From Bacteroides mediterraneensis (lineage in GTDB: Bacteria > Bacteroidota > Bacteroidia > Bacteroidales > Bacteroidaceae), in NCBI RefSeq assembly GCF_025993685.1, contig NZ_DAJPEN010000001.1, forward strand, positions 3,348,001 through 3,412,000: a DNA stretch of 64,000 bases. The letters are read 5' to 3'. The notes below the pieces were generated by a model. That model searched no databases. It saw only the letters and a list, made by a program, of their open reading frames with translations, and was not told the origin of the DNA. Shown in pieces: positions 27,972-37,211 of this stretch (its first letter is position 1; each line of letters starts with the position of its first letter). Both the position numbers and the translations under genes were made by a program.

Positions 27972-28790
27972 ATGGCAGCACAAGAAAATCAAGCACATAC
28001 TACCGAAAAATTTGAATTGCCGTCAGACGGGAAAATGGTACTTCGTACCGAAAACCTGGTAAAGAAATACGGAAAGCGAACGGTAGTCAGCCATGTTTCC
28101 ATCAACGTGAAACAGGGAGAAATTGTAGGGTTGCTCGGGCCCAACGGAGCGGGGAAAACCACTTCATTCTATATGACTACCGGACTGATTGTCCCCAATG
28201 AGGGGCATATCTATCTGAACGACAAGGATATCACCTCTTATCCTGTATATAAACGGGCCCAAAACGGAATCGGTTACCTGGCACAGGAAGCTTCCGTGTT
28301 CCGTAAGATGAGTGTGGAAGACAACATCGCTTCCGTATTGGAGCTGACCAACAAATCACCCGAATACCAGAAAGAGAAACTGGAAAGCCTGATAGCCGAG
28401 TTCCGACTTCAGAAGGTCCGCAAGAACTTGGGCGACCAACTTTCCGGAGGAGAACGCCGCCGTACGGAAATCGCACGCTGCCTGGCCATCGACCCGAAAT
28501 TCATCATGCTCGACGAACCGTTTGCCGGAGTCGATCCGATTGCGGTGGAGGACATCCAGCACATTGTCTGGAAACTGAAAGACAAAAACATCGGCATCCT
28601 GATTACCGACCACAACGTACAGGAAACGCTGAGTATCACCGACCGGGCTTATCTGCTGTTTGAAGGGAAGATTCTGTTCCAGGGTACGCCGGAAGAACTG
28701 GCCGAGAACAAGATTGTCCGCGAGAAATACCTGAGCAACAGCTTTGTGCTGCGGAGAAAGGATTTTCAGCTGAAAGAGATTAGAGAATAA
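27972..28790 (+). CDS. lptB: Lipopolysaccharide export ATPase LptB
   Basis: A 272-residue ABC ATPase that powers LPS export from the inner membrane together with LptF/LptG. Walker A is LGPNGAGKTTSFYM, the signature LSGGERRRTEIARCLA, Walker B FIMLDEPFAGVDPIAV, and the H-loop ITDHNVQETL, all diagnostic of LptB. It has about 25 extra polar residues at the N-terminus compared with E. coli LptB. It is a single gene, convergent with the sus operon, and ends at a shared terminator. Confidence 0.95.
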   Translation: MAAQENQAHTTEKFELPSDGKMVLRTENLVKKYGKRTVVSHVSINVKQGEIVGLLGPNGAGKTTSFYMTTGLIVPNEGHIYLNDKDITSYPVYKRAQNGIGYLAQEASVFRKMSVEDNIASVLELTNKSPEYQKEKLESLIAEFRLQKVRKNLGDQLSGGERRRTEIARCLAIDPKFIMLDEPFAGVDPIAVEDIQHIVWKLKDKNIGILITDHNVQETLSITDRAYLLFEGKILFQGTPEELAENKIVREKYLSNSFVLRRKDFQLKEIRE

Positions 28791-28825
28791 AAATGATAAA
28801 ACCGTAGGGACATTCCCATTCTTCT

Positions 28826-28869
28826 AAAAAATATACCCCTGCCACCATCTTCCGTGACAGGGGTATTTT
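28826..28869. terminator. Bidirectional terminator between lptB and susE
   Basis: ATACCCCTG (28833-28841) and CAGGGGTAT (28858-28866) are perfect 9-base arms with an A run before and T run after, so it can end transcripts from both convergent units. Confidence 0.82.
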
Positions 28870-28888
28870 CATATCAAGATATTCAGTC

Positions 28889-30052
28889 CTAGTCGAGGGC
28901 TCCTGTTCCCTCCGTAAAGTTCAACGAAATCTTCTGACCCGGATTGGCACTCAAAGAGTATTCCGCTCCCAAGTCCGTCCATCCGTTATTCACTGCATTG
29001 TTTTCACGATAGAATATGGTGGCACCATCCTTCAGTGTAAATTCCAGCCGCCACCAGTCTGTATCTGCCTTGATACACATGCGCACTTCACCCGTTGCCG
29101 TCAAAGCCGGGGAAACAAAGCTGCCGTTCTTATCTTCCGGTACCGAGAACTTATAAGCCTCATTGTAATTCCAGTCGCCCACCGTATTACCCAAGACATA
29201 TACATCCGGTTTATAAAAACTCAGGGTGTACTGATAATCCTCTCCACTCACTTCTGCAACCAGATAAACAATGTACCAGCCTCCTTTATTTACTTTGATA
29301 TTATCGCCGCTGTCAGACAGTCCGGCTCCGGCATTATCCTTAAACTGATGAATCCTGGAATAACCATTCCAGTCCTGTTCAAACTTACCGAACTTGAACT
29401 CTGCGCCCGCATCAAAATACACCATACTCCAGAACTCTCCAGCCAGCCCGTTCACACTGACCATCGGTTGCCACGTTCCCCAGGCTGTTCCGATACTGGA
29501 GCCTACCAGATACATTTCCTCAGGAGGCTCTATCGTAGAAACCACTTCACCCAGTTTCACTTGGCTGACCTTGACCACATTCGATACCGAATTGCCCAGT
29601 TCACTACCGGTAATAACCGCTGCAAGCCGGAAATATACCGGAGTTACCGCACCGATATATGCATCTGCCTCCGGGTTCGCCTGCTTCCACAAATCCACTA
29701 CAACCGTATTCAATTCCTCAGGCTTCAATGCAATGGAAGTAGAGGTATAAGTCGTCGAGAGAGTCTTGTAATTAGCTTCGGTTTCTTCTGTGGCATCCAC
29801 AAAAGATTCATTCAGTGAAACCTGTACACTATAGGTCGTAGCCGCCGTAAAGCCATAAGCAGGCTGCACACAATTCAATACAACCGTATCCCGACCCTCT
29901 CCTAAATCATACACATTGTCCTCTGGAGTCTCCAGCATAAAAGTCTCTGCTTCATGCAATGTCGGATTGTCGTCTCGGTCCGTATTACAAGCTGTAAGCA
30001 ACGGAAGTCCGCATCCGACTAACAACAAAATGGGAAATAATATCTTTTTCAT
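28889..30052 (-). CDS. susE: SusE-like starch-binding outer membrane lipoprotein
   Basis: A 387-residue surface lipoprotein, the same length as B. thetaiotaomicron SusE. The start at 30052 is set by an AGGAG site 10 bases upstream and a signal ending in LLTAC. An N-terminal Ig-like domain is followed by two repeated starch-binding modules (MYLVGSSIGTAWGTWQPM; VYVLGNTVGDWNYNEAYKF), each with tryptophans suited to stacking on glucose rings. It has two modules as in SusE, not three as in SusF. It closes the operon: no susF or susG follows. Confidence 0.85.
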   Translation of the reverse strand: MKKILFPILLLVGCGLPLLTACNTDRDDNPTLHEAETFMLETPEDNVYDLGEGRDTVVLNCVQPAYGFTAATTYSVQVSLNESFVDATEETEANYKTLSTTYTSTSIALKPEELNTVVVDLWKQANPEADAYIGAVTPVYFRLAAVITGSELGNSVSNVVKVSQVKLGEVVSTIEPPEEMYLVGSSIGTAWGTWQPMVSVNGLAGEFWSMVYFDAGAEFKFGKFEQDWNGYSRIHQFKDNAGAGLSDSGDNIKVNKGGWYIVYLVAEVSGEDYQYTLSFYKPDVYVLGNTVGDWNYNEAYKFSVPEDKNGSFVSPALTATGEVRMCIKADTDWWRLEFTLKDGATIFYRENNAVNNGWTDLGAEYSLSANPGQKISLNFTEGTGALD

Positions 30053-30071
30053 GTTACTTGCTCCTAATAAA

Positions 30072-31757
30072 TTAATAGCCTTCATTCTGATGCATATTAT
30101 TGTTGTTGTTCAGGTCTGTGGCCGGAATCGGATAGACATTGTAAATGTCACTCACCGACTTACCTTCTTTCACGCCCCCTTTCCAGTCCCACAAATACTT
30201 GTCGGTGGTAAAGCAGTCGAAACGCACCAAGTCACTGCGGCGACGCCCTTCCAGATAGAATTCACGCGACCATTCATCCAACAGATACATCTCGGTAATC
30301 TCATTCAAGGCAGGCTGCTTGACGCATCCGCGTTTGGCACGTAAGGTCTTGATATCTTCCCATGCCAGACTCTTTTGATTCAGCCGGAAATTAGCTTCCG
30401 CACGGGTCAGATAGGCTTCAGCCAACCGGAACAAAGGGATATCCGTGTCCGGATATTCAGTATGACTGGTAGAAGCCCCATCCGAACGGATGTTCTGCCA
30501 TTTCACGACAGACAACCCACTCTGAAAACCGGTGATGGATTTCGGATCCATTGTCCGTCGTCCGCCACCTGCACCCGAATAGAACATGGCACGGTCATCA
30601 CCCGCTGCCTGAATCATATCCTGTGTCCGCACGCCATACTGTGCATCCCAAGCGTCTATGGCCTCATCATTGGCAAAGTCACTCTGCCCGGGCACCTCCA
30701 CATCTTCCGGAATCATCGGTACACTTCCTTCCTCAAAGAACTTATACACCAACGCATTGCGGGCAATCAGACACGACCACCCGTTCGTGGTACCCATGTG
30801 CGGCATTCCACCCGTACGCGTGCCACAAATCAAATAAGTAGAACCGCCATAGTTTCGGGTCTTCATACCGTCCTGACGAATGGGAAGAATGATTTCCTTC
30901 ATGGCCTTTTCATTCTGGTCATTGTCGGCCATGAACATCAGCTTATAGTCATCGCACAATTCATAATATCCGCTATTGATCACTTTATCCGCATACGTTT
31001 TGGCATTCTCATAATCTGCCGTACCGGTATACACCTCTGCATTCAAGTAAACACGGGCTCTCAACAGCCAGTTGGCTGCTTTGTCCGCGCGTCCGAAAGG
31101 AGCCTGCCCCGGGTCAAACATATCCGCTTCACATTCATCCAATTCTTTCTGGATATAGTCATACAAGTCCTTTCCTGTTATCTCTACCGGAAGTTCATTA
31201 TCAAAATGTTCCTTGAAAGGTGCCTTTCCAAACAAATCCAGGAAATAAGAATAGTGCAAGGCACGCAAGAAACGCACCTCCGCACGCTGGCGAAGGGATT
31301 CTTCATCCGTTTTGTCGGCAATCTGGTCCAAGAAGAAATTCATTTGGGTGATGTCATATCCCAAACGCACATACACCCATTCCGTCCGCTGGCTGGAAGA
31401 ATTCCATGCAATGCTGGTAAACTGAGGAATATCCACATTGTCCTGCCATACCCATACACATTCGTCGGTAGGCAATTCCTGGCAATTAAAGATGGTACGA
31501 TAGAATCCGGACTCCCCTTCATCCTGTCCATCCAAATCGGGAGTACCCGCCAGACCTTTCTGTCCCGTCAGACCCAGCAAGGCATACTGCTTGACAAAAG
31601 CCCCCTCCTGGTCAAAGCTGGAAGAACTTTGCGGGTCAATGGAACTGATGTCCAAGTCATTGATGCACGATACATTTCCCAATGAAACGGCTACTGTCAG
31701 TGCCGCTGAAAATATATGTTTCAAATAGCTAGTTTTCATACGTCTTAATGTTTTCAT
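30072..31757 (-). CDS. susD: SusD starch-binding lipoprotein
   Basis: A 561-residue SusD homologue with a lipoprotein signal (Cys31 in GNVSC). It has the family helices (LRALHYSYFLDLFGKAPF; FRLAEAYLTRAEANFRLNQ) and the C-terminal REFYLEGRRRSDLVRF. It covers the SusC channel and binds malto-oligosaccharides. The start could also be the ATG at 31739, which has no clear advantage. It begins three bases after the susC stop. Synteny with susA, susB, susC and susR supports starch as the ligand. Confidence 0.92.
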   Translation of the reverse strand: MKTLRRMKTSYLKHIFSAALTVAVSLGNVSCINDLDISSIDPQSSSSFDQEGAFVKQYALLGLTGQKGLAGTPDLDGQDEGESGFYRTIFNCQELPTDECVWVWQDNVDIPQFTSIAWNSSSQRTEWVYVRLGYDITQMNFFLDQIADKTDEESLRQRAEVRFLRALHYSYFLDLFGKAPFKEHFDNELPVEITGKDLYDYIQKELDECEADMFDPGQAPFGRADKAANWLLRARVYLNAEVYTGTADYENAKTYADKVINSGYYELCDDYKLMFMADNDQNEKAMKEIILPIRQDGMKTRNYGGSTYLICGTRTGGMPHMGTTNGWSCLIARNALVYKFFEEGSVPMIPEDVEVPGQSDFANDEAIDAWDAQYGVRTQDMIQAAGDDRAMFYSGAGGGRRTMDPKSITGFQSGLSVVKWQNIRSDGASTSHTEYPDTDIPLFRLAEAYLTRAEANFRLNQKSLAWEDIKTLRAKRGCVKQPALNEITEMYLLDEWSREFYLEGRRRSDLVRFDCFTTDKYLWDWKGGVKEGKSVSDIYNVYPIPATDLNNNNNMHQNEGY

Positions 31758-31760
31758 AAA

Positions 31761-34700
31761 TTAGAATTGTAAATTAACTCCCAGCAGGAACGTGAAGGCA
31801 CGCGGATAAGGATTAGAGTCAATGCCACTCTGCACTTCCGGATCCAGTCCCTTGTACTTGGTGATAATAAACGGATTCTGAGCCGTTGCATACACACGTC
31901 CGCCAATGCCCTTATAAGCCGAAGTTTTGAACAGATTCTTAAACGAATATCCCAGTGTAATGTTGTCACAACGCAGGAAAGAGGCATTCCGGACGAAATA
32001 GTCGCTCATGTAATAATCTCCTTTTCCTGTAAAGCCCAGCGCAATGGCTTCGGGGGTAGTATTCGAGTATGCCGTATTGGAGAACAATCCCGAGCTGCTC
32101 ACGTTCGCTTTCCCAGCCAGGAAGTCGTAATACACATAGTTATTCAGACTGCTGCGCAAGGAGAAACTGAAATCCCAGTCTTTATAAGTCATCTTCGAAG
32201 TAAGTCCCATCATGAAATCGGCTGCCGGTTTCTTGTAGATATACTTATCAGAGCTGTTGATGATGCCATCCCCATTGCGGTCGACAAACATATTCTCAAT
32301 CGGATTACCGTTTTCATCATATACCTGCTGGTACACATAGAAAGAGTTAGCCGCATAACCCACCTTGTTGACCTGCACCTTCGTATTGTTACCACGGGAA
32401 ATACTGTTACCTGTTTCTACGTAATAATCTGCATCATCCCCACCTGTCAGTTTGGTAATCTCATTATGGTTCCAAGTAAAGTTATAGGTCACGTCCCACA
32501 TAAAGTCTTTCGTAACTACCGGTTTTACGTTGAAGGCAAATTCCACACCGTAATTTTTCAACGAACCGATATTCTGCAACATTTGTGCATTGAAATTCGT
32601 ACCCACCGGAATCTTCACACTGTTCAGCAAGTCGTTTGTTTCACGGTAATATCCGTCCACATTACCGCTGATACGTCCGTTGAGGAATCCGAAATCCAAT
32701 CCGGCATTGTAAGTGGTAGTCTGCTCCCACTTCAAGTTCGTATTGAAGGCATTGGCACGCGAAGTATGATAATATGTATCTCCAAACGGATACTGTGCAT
32801 AATCATCACTCACCACATACAGCGGCATGTAGGCAAAATCCGAACTTACATCCTGCTGTCCGGTGATACCCCATCCCAACCGAAGCTTCAGGTCAGAAAG
32901 GAAATTGACGTCTTTCAAGAAGTTTTCTTCCTTCATCTTCCAAGCCAAAGCCAGAGAGGGGAAAGTACCCCAGCGGTTTCCATCAGCAAAACGGGAAGAA
33001 CCATCCCAGCGCATGGTGAAGGTGAACAAGTAACGGTCTAACAACGTATAGTTCAAACGTCCGAAGTAAGAAACCAACGTATTACGGGTAGCATACGCCG
33101 TCTGTTCCTTCAACACGGCATCATGAATATCTCCGGTATAAGGGTCCACTCCATTCCCGATGGTAAACCCATTCCGATGGAAATGCTGTTCCTCCCCACC
33201 GGCCATGATGTCAAGGGTATGTGCACCCAATGTCTTGATATATTGCGCATATACGTTATACGACAAATTGTATTTGTATTCGGTCACAGCCGAAGTATTC
33301 CCATAATAGTTGTAAGAGAATGAATAGGGTGAATAAATGGTAGTCTGCGTACCGTCTGCATATTCACCACCCAAGCTGGCATGCAGATGCAGGTCGGGCA
33401 AGAAATGAAATTTATAATCCACTTCCACATTCCCTACGAAATCGTTACTGTTGGCACTGTCGTCTTTCTGTTCCAAGGCTGCCACCGGATTCTGCGGCGT
33501 ATTCTTGTTCGCCGTATACCGCCAGTCCGGATCCGAAAAGTCAGAAGTAGACTGTGCATTCTGATAATAACCTCCAAATACATCATACATGCTGTCACCG
33601 CCATATACCGGGCGAGTAGGATCCATGGAAAGTGCACCTCCAATGGCAGCTCCGGCATCAGCATACCGGTTCTTCCCATTCATGTATTTGGCCGTTACAT
33701 TCACCTTCAAATGGTCGTCGAAGAAAGAAGGAGCCAGATTAACCGATGCGGTAAAACGCTGGAAATTGGACGTCTTCAGAATACCATTGTTATAACTGTA
33801 TCCCAATGAAACACGATATGGAAGATTCTTCAGTCCTCCGTTGATAGACACATGATGGTCGGTACTGATGGCCGGGCGGAAGATTTCATCTTGCCAGTCG
33901 GTATTGGCCGTACCCAGCGACGCCGGCAGTTCATCACCAAAAATCTGCTGGGCGTATGCCCGGTATTCGTCTCCATTCAGCACATCGTATTTCTTCTGAA
34001 TGGTGGATACGGAAACCGAGCCGTTATAACTTACTTTCGGAGCCTGACCGCTCTTTCCTTTTTTCGTAGTGATAATGATGACACCGTTGGAAGCACGGGA
34101 ACCGTAGATGGCTGTAGCCGAAGCGTCTTTCAGCACTGTAAATGTCTCAATATCTTCCGGGTTCACCATGGAGAGACCGTTCGACATACCCTTGACACCG
34201 CTGTTATCGATGGCCAGTCCGTCAATCACAATCAGCGGATCGTTGCTGGCATTCAGGGAAGAACCTCCACGGATACGAATCTGTGCACCTCCACCCGGAG
34301 TTCCGTCATTGGAAATCACACTCACACCGGCTACCTTTCCAGTCAACATATCCTGTGCATTGGTGGTAATACCCTTACTCAGTTCATCCGGCTTGATAGC
34401 TGTTACCGAACCGGTGGCGTCATTCTTCTTCACCGAACCGTAACCGATAACCACCACATCATCCAGCACTTCCGTATCATCCTGAAGCGTCACATTCATG
34501 GTAGCCTCTGCAGGAAGTTCTTGCGTCTTATATCCGATAAAAGAAATGACAATCACATCACCTTTTTTAGCTTCCAGTGTAAAATTACCATCCAAATCCG
34601 TAATCGTGCCCACGGTAGTTCCCTTCACCAGCACATTGGCACCGATGACACCCATACCGGCATTGTCCTTCACTACTCCTTTCACAGTAAGTCCTTGTGC

Positions 34701-34778
34701 AAAGGCTTGCAGGGAAAGGAAAACTCCGACTATCCATACAGCCAGGAATTTACTCGTACTATTCAGTTTTATTTCCAT
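31761..34778 (-). CDS. susC: SusC TonB-dependent starch oligosaccharide receptor
   Basis: A 1005-residue outer-membrane transporter. After a signal peptide (LQAFAQ) comes the carboxypeptidase-regulatory-like domain (VKGVVKDNAGMGVIGANVLVKG). Then come the TonB box region (DDVVVIGYGSVKK), the plug (SLNASNDPLIVIDG; ATAIYGSRASNGVIIITTKKG) and the beta-barrel, ending in LGVNLQF. It imports malto-oligosaccharides with SusD. It lies 75 bases after susB in an operon. Confidence 0.95.
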   Translation of the reverse strand: MEIKLNSTSKFLAVWIVGVFLSLQAFAQGLTVKGVVKDNAGMGVIGANVLVKGTTVGTITDLDGNFTLEAKKGDVIVISFIGYKTQELPAEATMNVTLQDDTEVLDDVVVIGYGSVKKNDATGSVTAIKPDELSKGITTNAQDMLTGKVAGVSVISNDGTPGGGAQIRIRGGSSLNASNDPLIVIDGLAIDNSGVKGMSNGLSMVNPEDIETFTVLKDASATAIYGSRASNGVIIITTKKGKSGQAPKVSYNGSVSVSTIQKKYDVLNGDEYRAYAQQIFGDELPASLGTANTDWQDEIFRPAISTDHHVSINGGLKNLPYRVSLGYSYNNGILKTSNFQRFTASVNLAPSFFDDHLKVNVTAKYMNGKNRYADAGAAIGGALSMDPTRPVYGGDSMYDVFGGYYQNAQSTSDFSDPDWRYTANKNTPQNPVAALEQKDDSANSNDFVGNVEVDYKFHFLPDLHLHASLGGEYADGTQTTIYSPYSFSYNYYGNTSAVTEYKYNLSYNVYAQYIKTLGAHTLDIMAGGEEQHFHRNGFTIGNGVDPYTGDIHDAVLKEQTAYATRNTLVSYFGRLNYTLLDRYLFTFTMRWDGSSRFADGNRWGTFPSLALAWKMKEENFLKDVNFLSDLKLRLGWGITGQQDVSSDFAYMPLYVVSDDYAQYPFGDTYYHTSRANAFNTNLKWEQTTTYNAGLDFGFLNGRISGNVDGYYRETNDLLNSVKIPVGTNFNAQMLQNIGSLKNYGVEFAFNVKPVVTKDFMWDVTYNFTWNHNEITKLTGGDDADYYVETGNSISRGNNTKVQVNKVGYAANSFYVYQQVYDENGNPIENMFVDRNGDGIINSSDKYIYKKPAADFMMGLTSKMTYKDWDFSFSLRSSLNNYVYYDFLAGKANVSSSGLFSNTAYSNTTPEAIALGFTGKGDYYMSDYFVRNASFLRCDNITLGYSFKNLFKTSAYKGIGGRVYATAQNPFIITKYKGLDPEVQSGIDSNPYPRAFTFLLGVNLQF

Positions 34779-34853
34779 ATTATTAAATTAAAGTGTTCCC
34801 TAAACTTTTGTTCAAATACCTATTGAAAACCACAATCTTTCCCTTATGGTTTC

Positions 34854-37034
34854 TTATTTCACTTCCTTGATGGAAATGGCGTAACCTCCACCCACAGCAG
34901 CTTTCAGGTTCAATTTAGTCTTATTGGTCACTTTTTTCTTGGTAATGGTATAAGCCTGCGGATTCTTGTCCCAGCTGGCATCCTTTGCATCTGCATAAAT
35001 GGTCGCTTCATATTTCTTGCCCGGCTGCAGGAAATCAAGAGACAACTTCGATTCATGACCGTTATATCCTGCGGTACATCCTACATACCAGTCGGTGCTT
35101 CCCTTAGCACGGCGTGCAATGGTGATATATTCTCCCGGCTCGGCTTCCAGGTACTTGGTTTCGTCCCAGTCTACTGCCACATCCTTGATAAACTGGAAGG
35201 CATCCATGAAGCGTTCATAATTTTCCGGCACATCGGCTGCCATCTGCAGCGGACTGTACATCGTCACGTAAAGAGCCAGCTGGCGTGCCAGAGTGGTACG
35301 TGCATGCGACTTGTTATTCGGATTCATCTTGCTGCAATCCGGTTCAAAAATACCCGGCGTATAATCCATCGGGCCACCAATCAACCGGGTAAACGGCAAA
35401 ATGGTCGTATGGTTCACATTGTTTCCGCCAAAGGATTCATATTCCGTACCGCGGGCTGACTCATTGCCAATCAAGTTCGGATACGTACGGCACAAACCGG
35501 TCGGACGAACCGCCTCATGAGCATTCACCATAATCTTGTAGTCGGCCGCTTTCTTCACTGCATACAGATAGTGGTCTACCATCCATTGTCCATAATGATG
35601 CTCTCCGCGCGGAATGATGTCGCCCACATAGCCACTCTTTACCGCATGGTATCCGTTGTCCACCATAAACTGATAGGCTTTGTCCATGTGACGCTCGTAG
35701 TTACGCACAGAGGCCGATGTTTCATGATGCATAATCATCTCCACCCCTTTGCTGGCTGCATAGCGATGCACTTCTTCCACGTCAAAGTCAGGATAAGGAG
35801 TCACAAAATCGAACACATAGTCCTTGCTCTTGCCAAACCAGTCTTCCCAGCCCTGGTTCCATCCTTCCACCAATACGGCATCAAAACCATTTTCGGCTGC
35901 GAAATCGATGTAACGTTTTACGTTTGCGGTATTGGCCGAATGTTTTCCGTTGGGCTTGGTCTTGGAATAATCTGTCTCACCCAGTTTCACACTCGCCAAA
36001 TCGTCTGTATAAGCCCAGGTTCCTTTATTGGTAATCATGTCCCACCAGATACCGATATATTTCACCGGATGAATCCAAGACGTATCTGCAATCTTGCAGG
36101 GTTCATTCAAGTTCAAAGTGATACGTGACGCCAGAATGTTGCGGGCATCGTCGCTCACGATTACGGTACGCCAGGGCGAGTTACACGGTGTCTGCATATA
36201 GCCCTTATCCCCTTTCGCATCGGGAGTCAGCCAAGATTCAAACACCAGATTCTTGTCGTCCAGATTCAGGCTCATGCAAGAATAGTCCTTTAACGCCGCT
36301 TCATGCAGGTTGATGTACAATCCGTCATCCGTCTTCATCATCAACGCCGTCTGTACCCCTGTCGGTGAGAACACAAACTGTGAAGAATTTTCAGTAACCG
36401 CCTCTTTCATCTTTCCACGGATTTCAGAAAGACGGGAAGTCGTATAATCATATTCCTGCGTATCATAGTCGCCTGGAATCCAGAAAGCAGTATGGTCGCC
36501 TGTCATGGCAAACTGCGTATGTTCTTCCTTGATGACAAAATAATTCAGGTTCTTCTGTTGAGGAAACTCATAACGGAAACCCAGTCCGTCGTTGAACAAG
36601 CGGAAACGAATCACAATGTAACGGTCATTTTCCGGTTGGTCGAGCGTGACTTCCAGTTCATTGTAATGATTGCGGATTTCACTCTCTTCTCCCCATACCG
36701 GACGCCAAGTCTCATCAAAGGTAGAAGTATGTGTTTCCCTTACTTTAAAACCCGTCATCAGATTAGTCTTTTCATCTACACGTTCCTTGTCCTTGCGTTC
36801 CGTCCATTCAAAGCCAATCCGTTTTTCCGGATCTTCCCGTTTCAATTCCAATCCCAAAGTACTGGGCTTGATGACTTGTTTGTTCTTAAAGGTAAGCTCA
36901 TACACCGGAGCTCCTTTCTGATTCAAACTGAAATCCATTACCAGATTGCCATCCGGCGAAGTCAGTTTCTGTGCGTGTGCCAGAAATGCACAACAGCACA
37001 TTGCTACAAAGGCAAAAGTTTTTCTTGTTTTCAT
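34854..37034 (-). CDS. susB: GH97 alpha-glucosidase SusB
   Basis: A 726-residue periplasmic enzyme releasing glucose from maltodextrins. The signal peptide (FLAHAQ) is followed by the GH97 N-terminal beta-sandwich and a TIM barrel. The glutamates that define the inverting branch are visible: EGWNQGWEDW (near residue 389), VNAHEAVRPTG (near 505) and ESARGTEYES (near 530), matching the calcium and catalytic glutamates of B. thetaiotaomicron SusB. A possible -7 box of its own (TAATTTTG, minus) lies at 37088-37095 in the gap after susA. Confidence 0.94.
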   Translation of the reverse strand: MKTRKTFAFVAMCCCAFLAHAQKLTSPDGNLVMDFSLNQKGAPVYELTFKNKQVIKPSTLGLELKREDPEKRIGFEWTERKDKERVDEKTNLMTGFKVRETHTSTFDETWRPVWGEESEIRNHYNELEVTLDQPENDRYIVIRFRLFNDGLGFRYEFPQQKNLNYFVIKEEHTQFAMTGDHTAFWIPGDYDTQEYDYTTSRLSEIRGKMKEAVTENSSQFVFSPTGVQTALMMKTDDGLYINLHEAALKDYSCMSLNLDDKNLVFESWLTPDAKGDKGYMQTPCNSPWRTVIVSDDARNILASRITLNLNEPCKIADTSWIHPVKYIGIWWDMITNKGTWAYTDDLASVKLGETDYSKTKPNGKHSANTANVKRYIDFAAENGFDAVLVEGWNQGWEDWFGKSKDYVFDFVTPYPDFDVEEVHRYAASKGVEMIMHHETSASVRNYERHMDKAYQFMVDNGYHAVKSGYVGDIIPRGEHHYGQWMVDHYLYAVKKAADYKIMVNAHEAVRPTGLCRTYPNLIGNESARGTEYESFGGNNVNHTTILPFTRLIGGPMDYTPGIFEPDCSKMNPNNKSHARTTLARQLALYVTMYSPLQMAADVPENYERFMDAFQFIKDVAVDWDETKYLEAEPGEYITIARRAKGSTDWYVGCTAGYNGHESKLSLDFLQPGKKYEATIYADAKDASWDKNPQAYTITKKKVTNKTKLNLKAAVGGGYAISIKEVK

Positions 37035-37087
37035 ACGTTTTTCGCGGTATTAATTTAATTGGATTTATGTTTTTCAGTTACCGGAAG

Positions 37088-37095
37088 CAAAATTA
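37088..37095 (-). promoter_or_regulatory. Possible -7 box before susB
   Basis: TAATTTTG on the minus strand, 54 bases before the susB start. In B. thetaiotaomicron susA and susB-G are separate transcripts, so a promoter is expected here; the -33 element is poor, as at an activator-dependent promoter. The rest of the 177-base susA-susB gap is AT-rich with nothing else recognised. Confidence 0.45.
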
Positions 37096-37211
37096 GGCCT
37101 CCTCCTCAATTTTTATATTCGTAAACAGAAAAAATAGAAACCCGTAAAATATTTAATCATCTATAAATAAAATACTTAACCAACAAATCAAGGACTAAAA
37201 ATAGAAATACA

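Noticed and set aside
30375..31685. A 436-codon plus-strand frame opposite susD
   Set aside because: It is antisense to a full-length SusD and has no recognisable motif.
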